From Micromonospora sp. WMMD1082 (GTDB lineage Bacteria; Actinomycetota; Actinomycetes; Mycobacteriales; Micromonosporaceae), in assembly GCF_029626175.1 (NCBI RefSeq), contig NZ_JARUBM010000002.1:6341001-6405000 (forward strand): DNA of 64,000 nt, written 5' to 3'. The translations under genes were made by a program, and so were the position numbers. Below the pieces are notes generated by a model, which worked only from the letters and a program-made list of their open reading frames with translations, did not search any database and was not told where the DNA came from. This document shows, one piece after another, positions 37,431-46,007 of the stretch (the first letter of the stretch is position 1; each line of letters begins with the position of its first letter).

Positions 37431-38810
37431 TCAGGCCGGCAGGCGCCAGACCTGGTTGGCGCCGCCGAAGCAGTCCCAGATCTGCAGCCGGGTGCCGTCG
37501 GCGGAGCTGTTGCCGGTGGCGTCCAGGCACTTGTTCGACGCCGGGTTGCGCAGCGTGCCGTTGGACTGGGCCTGCCAGACCTGGGCGCCGGTGCCGTTGC
37601 AGTCCCAGAGCTGGATCGTGGTGCCGTTGGCGGTGCCGGCGCTGGTCACGTCCATGCACTTGCCGAGGGCGCGCAGCGTACCGTCGGTGGCCACGGTCCA
37701 GCGTTGCGCGGCAGTGCCGTTGCAGGTGTAGAGCTGGATGGCGGTGCCGTTGGCGGTGCCGGCGGCGGCGACGTCCACGCACTTGCCGGCGATGCCGGTG
37801 ATCGGGCCGGTCCGGCCGCTCGGCGGAGGCGTGCCGCCGCCCATGACGGTGTCGTAGATCGCGCTGACCAGGGAGGTGGAGCCGGTGGTGTCCTGGGTGA
37901 GTTCCCAGTTCATCATGCCGCCGGCGTTGGCCATCGCCCACTGGGTCTTGCGCCTGACGGTCGGGATGCCGTTGTAGCACTGCTGGGCGCCGCCGGCGGT
38001 GGTGCAGTCGCGGTTGGCGTTGGCCGGGTCCATGCCGACCAGTTGCGAGTAGGTGTAGTAGCCGGGCCGGCTGTAGAAGGGCACCCCGAGGACGGCCTTG
38101 CTGGCCGGCAGGCCACGGGCTTTCCAGCCGTTCACCGCGTTGATCGACCAGTCGTAGTTGGCGTGCGGGCTGCCGCCGTCGTACGCCATGATGTTGAGGA
38201 AGTCGACGTGGTTGAAGACCGCGGTCGGTACGCCGTCGCGGTAGTAGCCCTCGGCGACGACGGCGGCGGTGAGCAGCTTGCCCTGCGGACGCAGCGCGTT
38301 GCTGAGCTGCTGCATGAGGAGGCTGAAGTTGTTGGCCGAGGCGCCCGGGTCCGGGTACTCCCAGTCCATGTCGACACCGTCGAGACCGTACTGGTTGACG
38401 AAGCTGACCACGCTGTTGACGAACGTGGTGCGGGTGCCGGCGTTGGCGGCGAGCGCCTCGAAGGCGGAATCGTCGCCGTCGTTCCAGCCGCCGATGGCGA
38501 TAGAGACCTTGACGTTGTTGGCGCGGCCCAGCGACACCAGCGAGGAGAGCTTGCTGGGGTTCTCCACCGCGCGCAGGGTGCCGTTGCTGTTGGGCAGCAC
38601 GAAGGCGTAGTTGATGTGGGTGAGCTTGCTGTACTGGACCGAGTTGACGTTGCCCGTCCAGGACGGCATGTAGCCGACGCTCTTGAAGTTGTTCGGCAGG
38701 ACCACCGCCTGCGCGGTGGTCGGTGCGACGGCGAGGGCCGCGGCGGCGGTGACCAGGGTGAGCAGACCGGCGGCCAGGGCCGAGCGGGGGCGCGGACGTG
38801 GTGAGGACAT
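37431..38810 (-). CDS. Secreted GH18 chitinase with C-terminal ricin-type lectin domain
   Basis: A 459-residue secreted enzyme. The signal peptide ends around AQA (residue 35). The GH18 barrel has SIAIGGWN and the catalytic DxxDxDxE motif DGVDMDWEYP (about residues 145-154), then MAYDGGSPHANYDW and GVPFYSRPGY. After a short GGGTPPPSG linker, residues from about 336 form a ricin B trefoil with three repeats (CVDVAAAGTANGTAIQLYTCNGTAAQRW, then two more ending QVWQA and QVWRL). It hydrolyses chitin or related N-acetylglucosaminyl polymers. It is preceded by a strong promoter and a long leader with a stable hairpin. Confidence 0.94.
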   Translation of the reverse strand: MSSPRPRPRSALAAGLLTLVTAAAALAVAPTTAQAVVLPNNFKSVGYMPSWTGNVNSVQYSKLTHINYAFVLPNSNGTLRAVENPSKLSSLVSLGRANNVKVSIAIGGWNDGDDSAFEALAANAGTRTTFVNSVVSFVNQYGLDGVDMDWEYPDPGASANNFSLLMQQLSNALRPQGKLLTAAVVAEGYYRDGVPTAVFNHVDFLNIMAYDGGSPHANYDWSINAVNGWKARGLPASKAVLGVPFYSRPGYYTYSQLVGMDPANANRDCTTAGGAQQCYNGIPTVRRKTQWAMANAGGMMNWELTQDTTGSTSLVSAIYDTVMGGGTPPPSGRTGPITGIAGKCVDVAAAGTANGTAIQLYTCNGTAAQRWTVATDGTLRALGKCMDVTSAGTANGTTIQLWDCNGTGAQVWQAQSNGTLRNPASNKCLDATGNSSADGTRLQIWDCFGGANQVWRLPA

Positions 38811-38852
38811 CGAGGGCCTTCCCGTTGGCAGGTGAGGGTGCCGCGGCGCCGC

Positions 38853-38886
38853 GGCCGGTCACCGGTGGTGCCGCCGGTGACCGGCC
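38853..38886 (-). promoter_or_regulatory. Stable hairpin in the chitinase 5' leader
   Basis: 13-bp perfect stem (GGCCGGTCACCGG and its complement) with an 8-base loop. It lies in the predicted leader between the promoter (38923-38951) and the ATG at 38810, so it may affect mRNA stability or be an operator. Confidence 0.55.
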
Positions 38887-38922
38887 GGGCGTACGGGGTA
38901 ATGGTTTCCTCGAGGCAGCCAA

Positions 38923-38951
38923 ATCTTAAAGAGTGTTAACGGTAAGGTCAA
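38923..38951 (-). promoter_or_regulatory. Sigma-70-type promoter of the chitinase gene
   Basis: On the minus strand TTGACC, a 17-bp spacer and TAAGAT. The spacer contains TTACCGTTAAC, a possible operator. Predicted leader is about 105 bases. Confidence 0.7.
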
Positions 38952-38990
38952 TGATGCTGTTCGATGAGGGCCCGACGGCATAGGCAGGCA

Positions 38991-39017
38991 CGGACCGATG
39001 CGCATAGCATCGGTCCG
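38991..39017 (+). promoter_or_regulatory. 11-bp-arm inverted repeat directly before the GH43 start
   Basis: CGGACCGATGC, five bases, then its exact complement, ending one base before the ATG at 39019. It would sequester the ribosome site as RNA, or serve as a repressor site as DNA. Confidence 0.6.
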
Positions 39018-39018
39018 C

Positions 39019-40575
39019 ATGACCGGCCCCTCCACCACGTTCCGCAACCCCGTCGTCCCCGGCTTCCACCCCGACCCGAGCGTCTGCCGCGTCGGCGACG
39101 ACTACTACCTGGTCTGTTCGAGTTTCGAGTACTTCCCCGGCGTACCGATCTTCCACAGCCGCGACCTGGTGAACTGGCGGCAGATCGGCAACGTGCTCGA
39201 CCGCCCCTCCCAGCTCGAACTGCCGGCGGACACGCACGCCTCCCGGGGGATCTTCGCGCCGACCATCCGCCATCACGACGGTCGGTTCTGGATGGTCACC
39301 ACCAACGTCTGTCTCGGCCGGCACCTGATCGTCACCGCCACCGACCCGGCCGGGCCGTGGTCGGAGCCGGTCTACCTCGACCTGCCGCACGTCGATCCCT
39401 CCCTGGCCTGGGATGACAACGGCGACTGCTGGATGACCGTCTCGGGGGTGGAGTCCTACCGGATCGACCCGGTGGCGGGCACGGTCCTGGAGGGCCCGGT
39501 GCCGATGTGGTCCGGCACCGGCGGGCAGTACCCGGAGGCCCCGCACCTGTACCGCATCGACGACTGGTGGTATCTGCTGCTCTCCGAGGGCGGTACGCAC
39601 ACCGGCCACGCCGTCTCCGTCGCCCGGTCCCGCGACATCCGTGGCCCCTACCAGCCCGGCCCGGTCAACCCGATCCTCACCCACCGCGGCACGAACCGGC
39701 CGGTCCAGGCCACCGGCCACGCCGACCTGGTCCAGGCCGGGGACGGCAGCTGGTGGATGGTGCTGCTCGGCATCCGGGCCCGGGGCCAGCACCACGTGCT
39801 CGGCCGAGAAACCTTCCTGATGCCGGTGCGGTGGGTGGACGGCTGGCCGGTGGTCGACCCGGTCGAGGAGGTGGTGACCGCGCCCGCCGGCAGCCCGCCC
39901 GCCCAGGCCGCACCACCGGACGCGGCTGGCCACCGCGACGACTTCGACGCTGCCACGCTGGCGCCGGGTTGGGTATCGCTGCGCGGCCGGCCGGAGGCCA
40001 GCTGGTCGCTGACCGAGCGGCCCGGCTGGCTCACCCTGCACGCCGACGGTACGACCCTCGACCGCGCCGGGGCCACCATGGTCGCCCACCGGCAGCTGCA
40101 CCACGACTGCCGGGCCACCGCCCACGTCGACGCCGGCTCCGGGCGGGCCGGTCTGACCCTGCGCGTCGACGAGGCACACCATTACGACCTGGAGGTCTCC
40201 GGCGACACCGTACGGGTCGTCGGCCGGGTCGGGCCGTTCCGCCAGGTGTTCGGCGAGCGGCCGATGCCCGCCGGCCCGGTCACCCTGGCGATCGGCACCA
40301 GGACCCACGACCTGCTCCCGCCGACGGTCACCGCCGCCGACCAGGTCGCGGCGTCCGGACGGCCCTTCGGCGCCCGCCCCGCCCCATGTGACACGGTCAG
40401 CTTCGAGGTGGTCACCGGGGACGGCCCGGTCGTGCTGGCCGAACTGGACGGCCGCTACCTGTCCACCGAGGTAGCGGGCGGCTTCACCGGTCGGGTGTTC
40501 GGACTGTACGTCACCGAGGGCAGCGCGGCCTTCGACTGGTTCGACTACCGCCCGGCGCCGGCACGCGAGCGGTGA
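39019..40575 (+). CDS. GH43 glycoside hydrolase (beta-xylosidase/arabinofuranosidase type)
   Basis: A 518-residue enzyme with no signal peptide, so probably cytoplasmic and acting on imported oligosaccharides. The five-bladed GH43 propeller carries the general base Asp in NPVVPGFHPDPSVC, the pKa-modulating Asp in HVDPSLAWDDNGDCWM, and the acid Glu in YPEAPHLYR. The C-terminal half is the beta-xylosidase concanavalin-like domain (APGWVSLRGRPEASWSL, DEAHHYDLEV, FDWFDYRPA). The ATG at 39019 (MTGPSTTFRNP) is chosen over 38998 because homologues start near it. It is divergent from the chitinase. Confidence 0.9.
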   Translation: MTGPSTTFRNPVVPGFHPDPSVCRVGDDYYLVCSSFEYFPGVPIFHSRDLVNWRQIGNVLDRPSQLELPADTHASRGIFAPTIRHHDGRFWMVTTNVCLGRHLIVTATDPAGPWSEPVYLDLPHVDPSLAWDDNGDCWMTVSGVESYRIDPVAGTVLEGPVPMWSGTGGQYPEAPHLYRIDDWWYLLLSEGGTHTGHAVSVARSRDIRGPYQPGPVNPILTHRGTNRPVQATGHADLVQAGDGSWWMVLLGIRARGQHHVLGRETFLMPVRWVDGWPVVDPVEEVVTAPAGSPPAQAAPPDAAGHRDDFDAATLAPGWVSLRGRPEASWSLTERPGWLTLHADGTTLDRAGATMVAHRQLHHDCRATAHVDAGSGRAGLTLRVDEAHHYDLEVSGDTVRVVGRVGPFRQVFGERPMPAGPVTLAIGTRTHDLLPPTVTAADQVAASGRPFGARPAPCDTVSFEVVTGDGPVVLAELDGRYLSTEVAGGFTGRVFGLYVTEGSAAFDWFDYRPAPARER

Positions 40576-40641
40576 CCACGGCCAGCCGGACGGCGAGGCT
40601 GTGGTGCCGGCGGCGGGCGGATGGTGTCGGGCGGTCGGTGG

Positions 40642-41448
40642 TCAGGCCACCGTCGTGGAGTCGCGCATCATGGCACCGATGATCATCGTGGCTCGGCGGC
40701 GGCTGATGAGCCGGCTGCCGGCGGCGGCGGCGCGGTTCACCCGGCCGGCGATCACGCTGGGCGGCGGGTTACGGCGATCGAGGGCAGCGAGGGCGGTGCT
40801 CACGACGTCCGCAGCGCTCATCCGGCGGGCGCCACCGTCGGCGCCGCTGCCGGCGACGTCGAAGAACTCGGTCTGGGTGGCGCCCGGCGACAGGGCGAGG
40901 ACTCGCAGGCCGGTGCCGCGCGACTCGTACCAGAGTGCCTCGGTGAAGTTGAGCACGAACGCCTTGGTGGCGCCGTAGACGGCCATCGTCGGGTTGGCCT
41001 GGTACGCCGCCATGCTCGCGACGTTGATCAGGAACCCGTCACCGCGGCGGCGTAACCGCTCGATGAAGCGGTGGCTGATCTCGACAACGCTGGTGACGTC
41101 GAGGGCGATCTCGGCGGTCAGCCGGTCGAGGTGCTCCTCATGGAACAGGCCGTGGGTGGCGAAGCCGGCGTTGTTGACGACGCTGGTGATCTCGATGCCG
41201 CGCCGGGTGACCTCCCGGTCGAGCAGACTGCCGATGTTCGGCGTGGTCAGGTCCAGGGCGATCGCGGTCGCCTTGACATGGTGCCGGTGGGTCAGCTCGG
41301 TGGCCAGGGCGTCGAGCCGGTCCTGGCGGCGGGCGACGAGCACGGCGTTCGCGCCCCGGGCAGCGAGCTGTCGGGCGAACTCCGCACCGATCCCGGAGCT
41401 GGCACCGGTGACGAGGACGGTCTGGCTGCGGTAGTCCAGCGATGTCAT
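40642..41448 (-). CDS. Short-chain dehydrogenase/reductase
   Basis: Classical SDR of 268 residues. Cofactor motif VLVTGASSGIGAEFARQLAARGA, NNAG in VVNNAGFATHG, and the active site Ser-x12-Tyr-x3-Lys in INVASMAAYQANPTMAVYGATKAFV. PGATQTEFF follows. Basic residues after the Gly motif favour NADP(H). The ATG at 41448 opens the conserved MTSLDYRSQTVLVTGAS. It is divergent from a TetR gene, its probable regulator. Confidence 0.92.
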   Translation of the reverse strand: MTSLDYRSQTVLVTGASSGIGAEFARQLAARGANAVLVARRQDRLDALATELTHRHHVKATAIALDLTTPNIGSLLDREVTRRGIEITSVVNNAGFATHGLFHEEHLDRLTAEIALDVTSVVEISHRFIERLRRRGDGFLINVASMAAYQANPTMAVYGATKAFVLNFTEALWYESRGTGLRVLALSPGATQTEFFDVAGSGADGGARRMSAADVVSTALAALDRRNPPPSVIAGRVNRAAAAGSRLISRRRATMIIGAMMRDSTTVA

Positions 41449-41496
41449 GGGCGCGCCCTTCACGAGGAGACCAACAATGGCACCGTAGGCCCGTAT

Positions 41497-41511
41497 GGCA
41501 CTGAGTGTCAA
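41497..41511. promoter_or_regulatory. SDR promoter -35 with overlapping near-palindrome
   Basis: GGCACTGAGTGTC (41497-41509) has 6-bp arms with one mismatch and overlaps TTGACA read on the minus strand (41506-41511); TACGGT 18 bp on could be the -10. Likely TetR operator controlling the SDR gene. Confidence 0.5.
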
Positions 41512-41563
41512 TAGGTCACCGAGGGTCGACTCGCCTACACTGCACCTCGGGAGGGAGACACCC

Positions 41564-42169
41564 ATGAGCAGCGACGGTCTGTGGAGCCGTACCCGCCAAG
41601 CGGCCATCGCGGAGATCACCAAGGTGGCGATGGACCTCTTCCTGGAGCAGGGGTTCGAGGCCACGACGTACGACGACATCGCGGCCGCCGCGGGCATCTC
41701 CCGGCGGTCGCTGTTTCGCTACTTCGGCACGAAGGAGGACATCGTGCTGGGTCACCTGGCCGACGAGGGTCCCCGTGCCCGGCAGGCCCTGGCCGAGCGC
41801 CCCGACGACGAGCCACTATGGACGGCGCTGCTGAACGTGCTGGCCCTCGTCGACGGGGCGGACGGGAGGTCCGGCGACCCGGCGCGGCTACTCAAGATCT
41901 CCGAGATGATGTACGGGACGCCGTCGCTGCGCGCCCGCAGCGTCGAGAAGCACCTCCAGTGGCAGGCCGACCTCCTCCCCGAGGTCAAGCGACGACTCGG
42001 CGCCGATCCCGACGACGGTCTGGCCGATCTGCGGGCCGCCGCCGTCATCGCCAGCGCGATCACCTGCCTGGACGCCGCCGGCGAGATCTGGACCCGGGAG
42101 AAGGGCGCGGTCCCCTTCCGCGAGTTGCTCACGGTCGCGTTCGCCTCGGTACGCCACGCCACCGGGTAG
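41564..42169 (+). CDS. TetR-family transcriptional regulator
   Basis: A 201-residue repressor. The HTH is AAIAEITKVAMDLFLEQGFEATTYDDIAAAAGISRRSLFRYFGTKEDIVLG; the rest is a helical ligand domain with a TetR_C-like end. A strong GGGAGGGAG Shine-Dalgarno precedes the ATG. It is divergent from the SDR gene and converges on the CE15 esterase across a hairpin. Confidence 0.92.
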   Translation: MSSDGLWSRTRQAAIAEITKVAMDLFLEQGFEATTYDDIAAAAGISRRSLFRYFGTKEDIVLGHLADEGPRARQALAERPDDEPLWTALLNVLALVDGADGRSGDPARLLKISEMMYGTPSLRARSVEKHLQWQADLLPEVKRRLGADPDDGLADLRAAAVIASAITCLDAAGEIWTREKGAVPFRELLTVAFASVRHATG

Positions 42170-42187
42170 CGCACCGAGAGGCGGCGG

Positions 42188-42215
42188 CCTCGGGCGGGTG
42201 ACGGCCCGCCCGAGG
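42188..42215. terminator. Bidirectional hairpin between the TetR and CE15 genes
   Basis: 11-bp perfect stem (CCTCGGGCGGG and its complement) with loop TGACGG in the 63-bp gap between convergent genes. Confidence 0.75.
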
Positions 42216-42232
42216 ACCCTGGCGGGCGAAGG

Positions 42233-43900
42233 CTACCTGGCGGTGCAGGTGGGGGTGATCCCGGTGCCGGTGCCCGTGCCCTGGAAACCGAACTCGGTCG
42301 ACTGGCCGGCGGCGACGGCACCGTTGAAGCTGACGTTGGTGAAGGTGACCGCGCCGCTGGTGCCGCCGGCGGTGGCGTTCCAGGTGTTCGTGACGCTGGC
42401 ACCCGAGGGCAACGTCACCGCCACCGACCAACCGTTGACCGGGGACGAGCCGGCGGTGACCCGCACCGTGGCGACGAAACCGCCCGTCCACTGGTTGATC
42501 GATGCCGACGCCGAGCAACCGCCGCCGGCCGGCGGAGTGGTGGGCGGGGTGGTCGGGGGCGTCGTGGGCGGCGTCGTCGGGGGCGTGGTGGGTGGCGTGG
42601 TCGGAGGCGTGGTGGGCGGGGTGGTCGGGCCGTCGGTGAGGGTCGGCGTCTGCCAGTCCCGCCACTCCGACAGGCTGCCCGCCTTCCGGCTGGAGATCCG
42701 GAAGACCCCGGCCGTGTTACCCGTCTTCAGCAGGAACTTCTGGATGTTCTGCTGCAGTGGGGTCCGCCACTCCGAACGGGAGGCGCAGTGCGTGCCGTCC
42801 TGGACGTCGGACCAGTAGCTGATGTTGTCGCCCGCGCCGAGCGCCTTGTAGACCTCGGCCCCAGCCAGGGCCGCGACGCTCGACGAACGGGCGGCCAACC
42901 AGTCGACGTGCGGGTTGTCCATGATGAACAGCCCGCGCGGCGCCACCATGGCCACCGTCTGGTGGGTGTCCACCGGCAGGTTCGCCGGGCTGCCGGTGTA
43001 GGAGCCGAAGCCGTCGCCCAGCCACGGCTGCTCGTCGTACGCGCTGCTCAGCGGCTGGGCGCCGGACTCACCCGGTATCCCGCGGAAGATGGGCGAGCCG
43101 GCGCTGCCGGACTCGATCGGCATGGTCAACGCGATGCGCTGGTCGAATGCGCCCGTCACGAAGGCGCCCTTGCCATAGCGGGAGCACCCGGTGACGCCGG
43201 TCGCGTCCGCCCGGAGGATGGTGCCGCCCGACTGCTCGATCACGTCGATGATCCGGCTCACCCCCCACGCCCAGGCGGCCAGCAGGCCGGTGTTGCTGGA
43301 CGCGCCGTAGATGCTGTAGAAGGCGCCCTGCTTGTTGCTGCGGGGAGTGCCCTCCCTGCCCACCGCGAGGGGGTCGTAGTTGATCACTGCGGCGCCCGCG
43401 GACCGGATGGTGGCCGTGTCCGCGCCGAATCCGCCCAGGACCACCACGGCCGGGTACGGTCCGGAGCCGCCGCTGGGCAGTTGCACGCTCGCGGAGAAGT
43501 TGGCGGTGCGCCCGTTGTGCGTGACGTTCACCGTGATGTTCGTGCTCGACACCGTCCCCGTGACGCTCTGCGGCCTGGCCGGCTTGTCGCCGTAGACGGC
43601 CCGCTGCGCGAGCTGTTTGGTCTGCGCCCGTTGGCAGCGCCAGTCGGCCTTGGTCGAGATGCGCGTGCCGTCCAGCCTGCGGAAGGGGTCGGGGAGCCGG
43701 GAGGTGGCAGGGGGCGATCCCGGGCTGGGCACCGGGCAGTCGACGCCCTCGTCCTCCACCGGCGACACCACCGCGAGGCTACCGGCCGCGGCCCGGGCGA
43801 CGGTGGTTCGCGCCACCACCCACACCGTCGCGGCGAGCGCGAGCGCCGTCACCGCCAGTACCACGAGCGCCGAACGGATCTGCGCACGGTCCGATCCCAT
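42233..43900 (-). CDS. Secreted CE15 glucuronoyl methylesterase with CBM2
   Basis: A 555-residue enzyme that cleaves ester bonds between lignin and glucuronic acid side chains of xylan. The N-terminal segment SALVVLAVTALALAATVWVV is a signal or membrane anchor. The CE15 domain starts LPDPFRRLDGTRISTKADW, with the nucleophile Ser in TGCSRYGKGAF (about residue 240) and catalytic His in DGTHCAS (about 370). Eight TTPP-type repeats lead to a CBM2 cellulose-binding module (CSASASINQWTGGFVATVRVTAG to CTAR). A GTG at 43906 (VFMGSD) has better Shine-Dalgarno spacing and may be the real start. Confidence 0.92.
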   Translation of the reverse strand: MGSDRAQIRSALVVLAVTALALAATVWVVARTTVARAAAGSLAVVSPVEDEGVDCPVPSPGSPPATSRLPDPFRRLDGTRISTKADWRCQRAQTKQLAQRAVYGDKPARPQSVTGTVSSTNITVNVTHNGRTANFSASVQLPSGGSGPYPAVVVLGGFGADTATIRSAGAAVINYDPLAVGREGTPRSNKQGAFYSIYGASSNTGLLAAWAWGVSRIIDVIEQSGGTILRADATGVTGCSRYGKGAFVTGAFDQRIALTMPIESGSAGSPIFRGIPGESGAQPLSSAYDEQPWLGDGFGSYTGSPANLPVDTHQTVAMVAPRGLFIMDNPHVDWLAARSSSVAALAGAEVYKALGAGDNISYWSDVQDGTHCASRSEWRTPLQQNIQKFLLKTGNTAGVFRISSRKAGSLSEWRDWQTPTLTDGPTTPPTTPPTTPPTTPPTTPPTTPPTTPPTTPPAGGGCSASASINQWTGGFVATVRVTAGSSPVNGWSVAVTLPSGASVTNTWNATAGGTSGAVTFTNVSFNGAVAAGQSTEFGFQGTGTGTGITPTCTAR

Positions 43901-43973
43901 GAACACCGACGGTCCCCTTCCGGGCAGACGACACCTGCCAAGCGATCGACAGACGCCGATACCAGTAGCGGTA

Positions 43974-44002
43974 GTTTCGATCAGCTCAACGAAACATGTC
44001 AA
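43974..44002 (-). promoter_or_regulatory. CE15 promoter with GTTTCG/CGAAAC dyad
   Basis: GTTTCG (43974-43979) and CGAAAC (43990-43995) form a dyad with a 10-base interior, just downstream of a TTGACA -35 on the minus strand (43997-44002). The motif recalls CGAAA/TTTCG sites of actinobacterial xylan-utilisation repressors; that link is inferred. Confidence 0.5.
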
Positions 44003-44421
44003 TATGGTTTCGGCGGTTATCGGTCGATCATCATCCGGCAACCCACCACGCCGGCGTACGCGACGACGTCGCACCGGACACGGGACGTCGCACCGGACAC
44101 GGGACGGCGCCCGGCCCCGACCGGCGCCTTCGGCGGCCGGATCCACCACGCCGCGCGGCGACCCGGGCCGCCCGCCGGCCCGAGGGGCCCGGCACGACAC
44201 GCACCGTGATCCCGTCCCAACAAACGGACGTTCGCCTCAGGTTTGCCGCCGGTTCATCTGTGGTTGGGGTGCCCGTAACCCTCCATTGACCAGCGACGTT
44301 GCCCTTATCGAACCCCACTTCGGCGCAGCCATGGACCAGAAGTCCCCAGGTGGATGCCACATAGCCATTGACGTGGCTCGATTCAACGTCCTACTATTCC
44401 CGAAATAGTTCCTGCAAGTTT

Positions 44422-44436
44422 ACCGGAATTTCCGGT
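44422..44436. promoter_or_regulatory. 15-bp inverted repeat upstream of the DUF4956 operon
   Basis: ACCGGAATTTCCGGT has perfect 7-bp arms around one T, about 90 bp before the DUF4956 start. Candidate operator of the three-gene operon. Confidence 0.45.
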
Positions 44437-44523
44437 GGCGTTCGGCCGCCCGCCCCCGTTCCGCCGAGGACAGCGTGGACGGTGCCCGGCCGGCGCGGCA
44501 GCGACCCAGGAGGAAGACACGAG

Positions 44524-45126
44524 ATGTCGCAGCTCGTCCTGTTCGCGATCGATATCTGCGCGGTGGCGCTCCTCGTCTTCGGGCTCTACTTCCCAAGACA
44601 TCGCCGCCGCGATCTCGTCGTCGCCTATCTCGGCGTCAACGTCGGTGTCCTCGCGGTGGCGAGCGCGCTCAGCGCCAGCAACGTCGGCGCCGGGCTCGGG
44701 CTCGGGCTGGCCCTGTTCGGCGTACTGTCCATCATCCGCCTGCGCTCGACGGAGCTCGACCAGCACGAGGTCGCGTACTACTTCTCGGCCCTGGCGCTGG
44801 GCATCCTCGGCGCGCTGAGCACCACCTCGGTCTGGCTCAGCGCCGGCCTGATGGGGCTCATCCTCGTGGTGATGTTCCTGGGCGACCATCCCCGGCTGCT
44901 CCGCCACTACCGGCACCAGATCATGGTGCTCGACTCGGCCGTCACCGATCAGGTCACCCTCGTCGCCCAACTGGAACAGCTGCTCGGCGCGCGGGTGCAC
45001 ACGGCCACCGTGCAGCGGCTCGACCTGGTCAACGAGACCACCCTGGTCGACGTGCGGTACTCGGTGAAGGGCCGGGCCGCCACCGCCGCACCCGGCGCGC
45101 CGGCCACCGCGGGAGCCCACCGATGA
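44524..45126 (+). CDS. DUF4956 membrane protein
   Basis: A 200-residue protein with several predicted membrane helices (LVLFAIDICAVALLVFGLYF, VVAYLGVNVGVLAVASALSA, LGLGLALFGVLSIIRLRS, ALALGILGALSTTSVWLSAG) and a soluble C-terminal part. DUF4956 proteins are widely linked to VTC-domain and CotH genes, as here. AGGAGG lies ten bases before the ATG. The stop overlaps the next start as ATGA. Role probably in making or anchoring a surface polymer (inference). Confidence 0.88.
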   Translation: MSQLVLFAIDICAVALLVFGLYFPRHRRRDLVVAYLGVNVGVLAVASALSASNVGAGLGLGLALFGVLSIIRLRSTELDQHEVAYYFSALALGILGALSTTSVWLSAGLMGLILVVMFLGDHPRLLRHYRHQIMVLDSAVTDQVTLVAQLEQLLGARVHTATVQRLDLVNETTLVDVRYSVKGRAATAAPGAPATAGAHR

Positions 45127-46007
45127 GCCCGCTGCCGATCACCGCGCCCCTACCGGTCACCGCGTCCCTACCGGTCACCGCGCCGCTGCCGATGACCGCG
45201 TCGCTGGCCCGGATGGCGACCATCGGGCTGACCGAGCTCATCGACCGGGCCGCCCTACAGACCAGGGTCGACCGCAAGTACGTCGTCCCGCTCGACGTGC
45301 TGCCGCACCTGCTCGACCAGCTCACCCCGTACGCGAGGGTGCTGGATATCGACGGGGAGCGCTCCTTCCGCTACGAGTCGGTCTACTTCGACACCCCGTG
45401 GCTGGCGAGCTACCACTGCGCGGCCTACCGGCGTCGGCGCCGCTTCAAGGTACGCACCCGCACCTATCTCGACTCTGCACAGTGCTGGCTCGAAGTCAAG
45501 ATCAGCGGGGCGCGCGGCAGCATCACCAAGCACCGGTTGCCCTACGATCCGGGCGACCGTGGCACCGTCCACCCGGGCCGCGACTTCGTCGACGAGGCGC
45601 TCGTCCGGGAGGCGGTCTGCCCACCCGCCGGCAGCATCCTCGACCCGGTACTGATCACCACCTACCGGCGGGCGACGCTGTTGCTACCCGCCACCGCCAG
45701 CCGGGTCACCATCGACACCGGGCTCGCCTGGCAGGACGGCAACCGCTCGCTGCACCTGCCGGATCTCGCCGTCGTCGAGACCAAGACCAGCTCCGCGGCC
45801 TCGCCCGCCGACCGGATGCTCTGGCAGCGAGGTCTGCGGCCCGCCCGAATCTCCAAGTACGCGACCGGCCTGGCCGCCCTCCGTCCGGACCTACCGGACT
45901 CCCCGTGGCGACGGACACTGCGCCGCCACTTCCACACCACCCCGTCGGTGGGCACGGCACCGACCTCCACCACCCACCGTCCCGTTCAGGAGGCATCGTG
46001 CGTCTGA
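45123..46007 (+). CDS. VTC-domain polyphosphate polymerase-like protein
   Basis: A 294-residue protein with a VTC catalytic tunnel domain: TRVDRKYVVPLDVL, RYESVYFDTPWLASYH, RRRRFKVRTRTYLDS, CWLEVKISGARG, ITTYRRATLLL and the metal-ligand strand LAVVETKTSS. In yeast Vtc4 this fold makes polyphosphate from ATP. Bacterial copies beside CotH and DUF4956 have unproven chemistry. The N-terminus has a repetitive LPVTAPLPMTAS leader. It is coupled to both neighbours by overlaps. Confidence 0.88.
   Translation: MSPLPITAPLPVTASLPVTAPLPMTASLARMATIGLTELIDRAALQTRVDRKYVVPLDVLPHLLDQLTPYARVLDIDGERSFRYESVYFDTPWLASYHCAAYRRRRRFKVRTRTYLDSAQCWLEVKISGARGSITKHRLPYDPGDRGTVHPGRDFVDEALVREAVCPPAGSILDPVLITTYRRATLLLPATASRVTIDTGLAWQDGNRSLHLPDLAVVETKTSSAASPADRMLWQRGLRPARISKYATGLAALRPDLPDSPWRRTLRRHFHTTPSVGTAPTSTTHRPVQEASCV

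Larger units (their letters stand above)
43901..44523. other. Intergenic region upstream of the CE15 and DUF4956 genes
   Basis: About 620 bp with no supported gene. It holds the CE15 promoter and dyad (43974-44002), and near its end two inverted repeats before DUF4956: CTATTCCCGAAATAG (44394-44408) and ACCGGAATTTCCGGT (44422-44436). The middle (44080-44200) is GC-rich with direct repeats such as CACCGGACACGGGACG. Confidence 0.6.
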
